DNA of 50,465 nucleotides from an uncultured Rhodospirillales bacterium (GTDB lineage Bacteria; Pseudomonadota; Alphaproteobacteria; Acetobacterales; Acetobacteraceae): NCBI GenBank assembly GCA_903928895.1, contig CAIYSR010000101.1, positions 1 to 50,465 of the forward strand, read 5' to 3'. Shown piece by piece: positions 48,094 to 50,465 of this stretch (position 1 is its first letter; each line of letters starts with the position of its first letter). The notes under the pieces were generated by a model. It saw only the letters and a program-made list of their open reading frames with translations, ran no database searches and was not told where the DNA came from. The position numbers and the translations under genes were made by a program.

Positions 48094-49151
48094 GCGGTGC
48101 GGGGGAAGGCGAGGGTGTCGGCGGTGCGCCATGCGAGCGATGTCGTGGTCCCGACCGGCGGCGCGGCGGTGCCGGGCTGGGTCGGGCGCTCGACGTGGAA
48201 GCTCGCGCCGGCGCATTCGACTTCCAGGGCCAGCAGGTCGCCGACATAGGTCACCCGGCGGACCACGCCGGAACACGTATTCCAGTCCGGGCCGGGCGGC
48301 GGCCCCAGTTCGATGCGGTGCGGGCGGATCATCAGGGTGACGGGACCGGCCGGCGCCGGCACCGCCGTTCGGAAGACGTGGTCGCCGAGGGCGATGGTGC
48401 CGCCGGCGCCGGCGCGGGCGGCGATGCGGTTGGAGCGGCCGACGAAATCGGCCACGAATTCACTGGCGGGGTGTTCGTAAATCGCGTGCGGCGTGCCGAG
48501 CTGGGCGACCCGACCATGCTCCATCACGGCGATGCGGTCGCACATCGCGAGCGCCTCGCCCTGGTCGTGGGTGACGAAGACGGTGGTGATGCCGAGGCGG
48601 CGCTGGATGTCCGTGATCTCGGCGCGCATCTCCTCGCGCAGCTTGGCATCGAGGTTCGACAACGGTTCATCCAGCAGCAGGATGCGCGGCGCGATCACCA
48701 GGGCGCGGGCCAGGGCGACGCGCTGCTGCTGGCCGCCGGAGAGCTCCTTCGGGCGGCGGCGGGCAAGATCGCCAAGGCGAACCAGCTCCAGCACGGCCGC
48801 GACTTTTTCCGCGATCTCCTTCCTTGAGCAGCCCCGCATCTCCAGGCCGAAGGCGATGTTGGCGGCGACATCCATGTGCGGAAACAGGGCATAGCTCTGG
48901 AACACGATGCCCATGTCGCGCTTGTGCGGTGGCAGCGCGGTCACATCGTGCCCATCCACCAGGATGCGCCCGGCGCTGGTGGGGGTGAGCCCGCCGATCA
49001 TCCGCAGCGTCGTGGTCTTGCCGCAGCCGGAGGGGCCGAGCAGACCAAGCAACTCACCGGGCGCCACCTCCAGGGTGATGTGATCAACCGCCGCCGGCCC
49101 ATCGTTGTAGCGCTTGGCCAGCCCGTCGAGGACCAGCGTCGTCCCCGCCAT
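48090..49151 (-). CDS. ABC transporter ATP-binding protein, PotA-like
   Basis: A 353-residue ATPase. Walker A is GPSGCGKTTT, the signature LSGGQQQRVALARAL, Walker B RILLLDEPLSNLD and the switch His lies in FVTHDQGEAL. A C-terminal TOBE-like domain (about 250-345) is typical of the PotA/CysA class that energises polyamine, Fe or carboxylate importers. It is the second gene of the operon, 4 bp after the binding protein stop. Confidence 0.95.
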   Translation of the reverse strand: MAGTTLVLDGLAKRYNDGPAAVDHITLEVAPGELLGLLGPSGCGKTTTLRMIGGLTPTSAGRILVDGHDVTALPPHKRDMGIVFQSYALFPHMDVAANIAFGLEMRGCSRKEIAEKVAAVLELVRLGDLARRRPKELSGGQQQRVALARALVIAPRILLLDEPLSNLDAKLREEMRAEITDIQRRLGITTVFVTHDQGEALAMCDRIAVMEHGRVAQLGTPHAIYEHPASEFVADFVGRSNRIAARAGAGGTIALGDHVFRTAVPAPAGPVTLMIRPHRIELGPPPGPDWNTCSGVVRRVTYVGDLLALEVECAGASFHVERPTQPGTAAPPVGTTTSLAWRTADTLAFPRTA

Positions 49152-49155
49152 GAGA

Positions 49156-50193
49156 TCAGCGTTTGGTCAGGATGCGTCGGCGCCATTGCTCGGAGAGCCC
49201 GTCACGAATGCGGGCGATCTCGAGCCAGTCGACATCCAGCATGTTGGCCATGCGCTCCGGCGTGGCGGCAGTGCGGGCCAGCGCCGCGGCCGAAATCTCC
49301 GCCTTGCTGTTGACCGGGGCGTAGAACATCCGCTCAGTGAAGGCTTTCTGCGCCTGCGCGCCCAAGGCATAATCGATGAAGCGGCGGGCCGGGCCGGCGT
49401 TTCGCGCGTTCTTGACCAGGCACATGTTGTTGATCTGGAAGAGCGACCCCTCGCTCGGGATGGCGACCGCGAGCTTGCCGCCGGAGCCGGCCGAGTAGAT
49501 CTGGGCCCGCGCATTCCAGCCAACCGCGAGATCGGCCTGGCCCTGGATGATGAAGGTATAGGGATCGGGTGCCGGAGCCCAGGTCAGTACGTTGGGCGCA
49601 AGCTCGGCGATCCGGGCAACGCCGGTTTCGAGCGATGTGCGGTAGTCGCCGCCGCCCCACGCCTTGTTGGCCATCAGCGTGAAGCTGATGCCGACGATAT
49701 CGGGCGGCGCGGTGATGGCGATCCGGTCCTTGAACTTCGGGTTCCAGAAGTCCTTCCACGAGGTCGGCGCCGGGTTCACCTTGTCCGGGGCATAGAGCAT
49801 CACGTAGTTGTCGAACGTGCCGGCGGCGCCGGCGACGCCCTTGGTGAAGGCGGTAGGGAACAGCTCCTTCATCACCCCAAGGCCAGAGATGTCGTCGAAC
49901 AGGCCGTCGTCGGTGCCGCCCTTGGCGACGGAGACATCGATCAGCACCACGTCGAGCTGCGGCGCCGCCTTCTGTGCGCGCAGCAGACCGAGGGTCTGCG
50001 CCGAGGAGCCGGCGGGATAGTAGATGACCTTGATCCCGGGATTGGCCTTCATGAACGGCTCGACCACGGCGGGGAGGTAATTGTCCTGGAAGATGCCGGA
50101 ATAGGCGGCCAGCGTCAGCGTGCCTTCCTCGGCATGGGCGCGGCGGATGAAGGGCGTGGCAAGGGCGGTGCCGATGAGGCTGCGACGGCGCAT
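49156..50193 (-). CDS. ABC transporter solute-binding protein, spermidine/putrescine type
   Basis: A 345-residue periplasmic binding protein with a twin-arginine type leader (MRRRSLIGTALATPFIRRAHA). It reads TLTLAAYSGIFQDNYLPAVVEPFMKANPGIKVIYYPAGS and ends near LEIARIRDGLSEQWRRRI; this fold (PotD/IdiA-like, SBP_bac_6/8) binds polyamines, iron or small carboxylates. AGGAG lies 6 bp before ATG 50193. It is the first complete gene of the operon. Confidence 0.9.
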   Translation of the reverse strand: MRRRSLIGTALATPFIRRAHAEEGTLTLAAYSGIFQDNYLPAVVEPFMKANPGIKVIYYPAGSSAQTLGLLRAQKAAPQLDVVLIDVSVAKGGTDDGLFDDISGLGVMKELFPTAFTKGVAGAAGTFDNYVMLYAPDKVNPAPTSWKDFWNPKFKDRIAITAPPDIVGISFTLMANKAWGGGDYRTSLETGVARIAELAPNVLTWAPAPDPYTFIIQGQADLAVGWNARAQIYSAGSGGKLAVAIPSEGSLFQINNMCLVKNARNAGPARRFIDYALGAQAQKAFTERMFYAPVNSKAEISAAALARTAATPERMANMLDVDWLEIARIRDGLSEQWRRRILTKR

Positions 50194-50310
50194 GGCTGGC
50201 TCCTGGTCCGGATGCGCAAGTCTCCGGCGCGAAAGCAGGACAGTCAATGCCGGCGTGCGTCACCCAGGGCAATCGTGTGAAGGCAGGCAAGGCAATCAAG
50301 GCTCCGCCGG

Positions 50311-50331
50311 CAAAGGGCCGCGGGCCCTTTG
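50311..50331. repeat. 9-bp palindrome in the terminal intergenic region
   Basis: CAAAGGGCC (50311-50319) and its complement (50323-50331) form a stem around GCG. It lies between the stop of a possible partial gene and the binding-protein start. Without a T run it is only a weak terminator candidate. The rest of 50194-50403 (210 bp) shows no gene that I can support. Confidence 0.45.
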
Positions 50332-50403
50332 AACCCGCTCCATTCCGCGGCTGGATCAGCGACCTTCAGTTGAAAACACCGATCTTGCTTGCGCCGCAGG
50401 CCA

Positions 50404-50465
50404 TCAATCCTGCGATATCGGCACGATCTTGCCCGTGAGGAAAGAATTGATGGGCTTCGCCCGCC
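50404..50465 (-). CDS. Possible 3' end of an upstream minus-strand gene (partial)
   Basis: On the minus strand the last 62 bp read RAKPINSFLTGKIVPISQD then a stop (50404-50406). The segment looks like a real folded C-terminus, and codon use resembles the neighbouring genes, but with 19 residues I cannot name a family. If real, it lies just upstream of the binding-protein gene and may belong to the same pathway. Confidence 0.3.
   Translation of the reverse strand, partial: RAKPINSFLTGKIVPISQD

Noticed and set aside
50247-50438. Small plus-strand frame of 63 codons at the right end
   Set aside because: No ribosome binding site, no recognisable motif, and it crosses the palindrome at 50311-50331.

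Overview
The window is GC-rich, densely packed bacterial DNA. The most likely source is an alphaproteobacterium, probably Acetobacteraceae. This rests on codon usage, a three-gene NAD(P) transhydrogenase (pntAA-pntAB-pntB), an overlapping ihfA-merR pair, and AT-rich hairpin clusters between genes; it is an inference, since there is no rRNA to place the organism. I see no tRNA or rRNA gene, CRISPR array, prophage or insertion sequence. Long antisense frames are common, as expected at this GC content, and were rejected as shadows.

Layout. 1-8.4 kb: end of a SPOR-domain gene, then a luciferase-like monooxygenase / CMD / alkylhydroperoxidase-domain cluster (the last gene frameshifted in a 9-G run), an amidase divergent from an orphan peptide-type solute-binding protein, and a nitroreductase/M28 peptidase pair. 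8.6-19.1 kb: mostly housekeeping, namely a frameshifted VOC protein, a secreted esterase, a SixA phosphatase plus CHAD protein, a degenerate thermonuclease-like protein, citrate synthase, a metzincin-like lipoprotein, a class III cyclase-TPR protein, a MerR regulator, IHF-alpha and a serine hydrolase. 19.4-27.6 kb: the transhydrogenase operon, envelope proteins including a large FecR/DUF6600 protein, a dienelactone hydrolase and rpsD with its own promoter and leader. 27.7-31.9 kb: a catabolic island with a second orphan solute-binding protein, a class II aldolase, an amidohydrolase and a fluoroacetate-dehalogenase-like hydrolase. 31.9-45.7 kb: a membrane Ser/Thr kinase divergent from a two-partner secretion operon (TpsB transporter, 2259-residue repetitive TpsA exoprotein) followed by a CHAT-protease lipoprotein. 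45.8-50.5 kb: a spermidine/putrescine-type ABC transporter operon ending in an RraA-family gene.

Two things stand out. First, the kinase / TpsB / TpsA / CHAT-lipoprotein locus looks like one functional unit: a secreted adhesin-like protein, its outer-membrane pore, a predicted lipid-anchored periplasmic or surface cysteine protease, and a transmembrane kinase reading out of the same 265-bp divergent region. Second, an AT-rich structured element occurs at three places as five half-units (2616-2749, 13924-13986, 30072-30141). Each half has an arm and a hairpin, with compensating base changes between copies. One half-unit appears to encode the signal peptide of a lipoprotein.

Two genes carry single-base frameshifts, both in G homopolymers; sequencing error, phase variation and recent decay cannot be told apart from the sequence alone.
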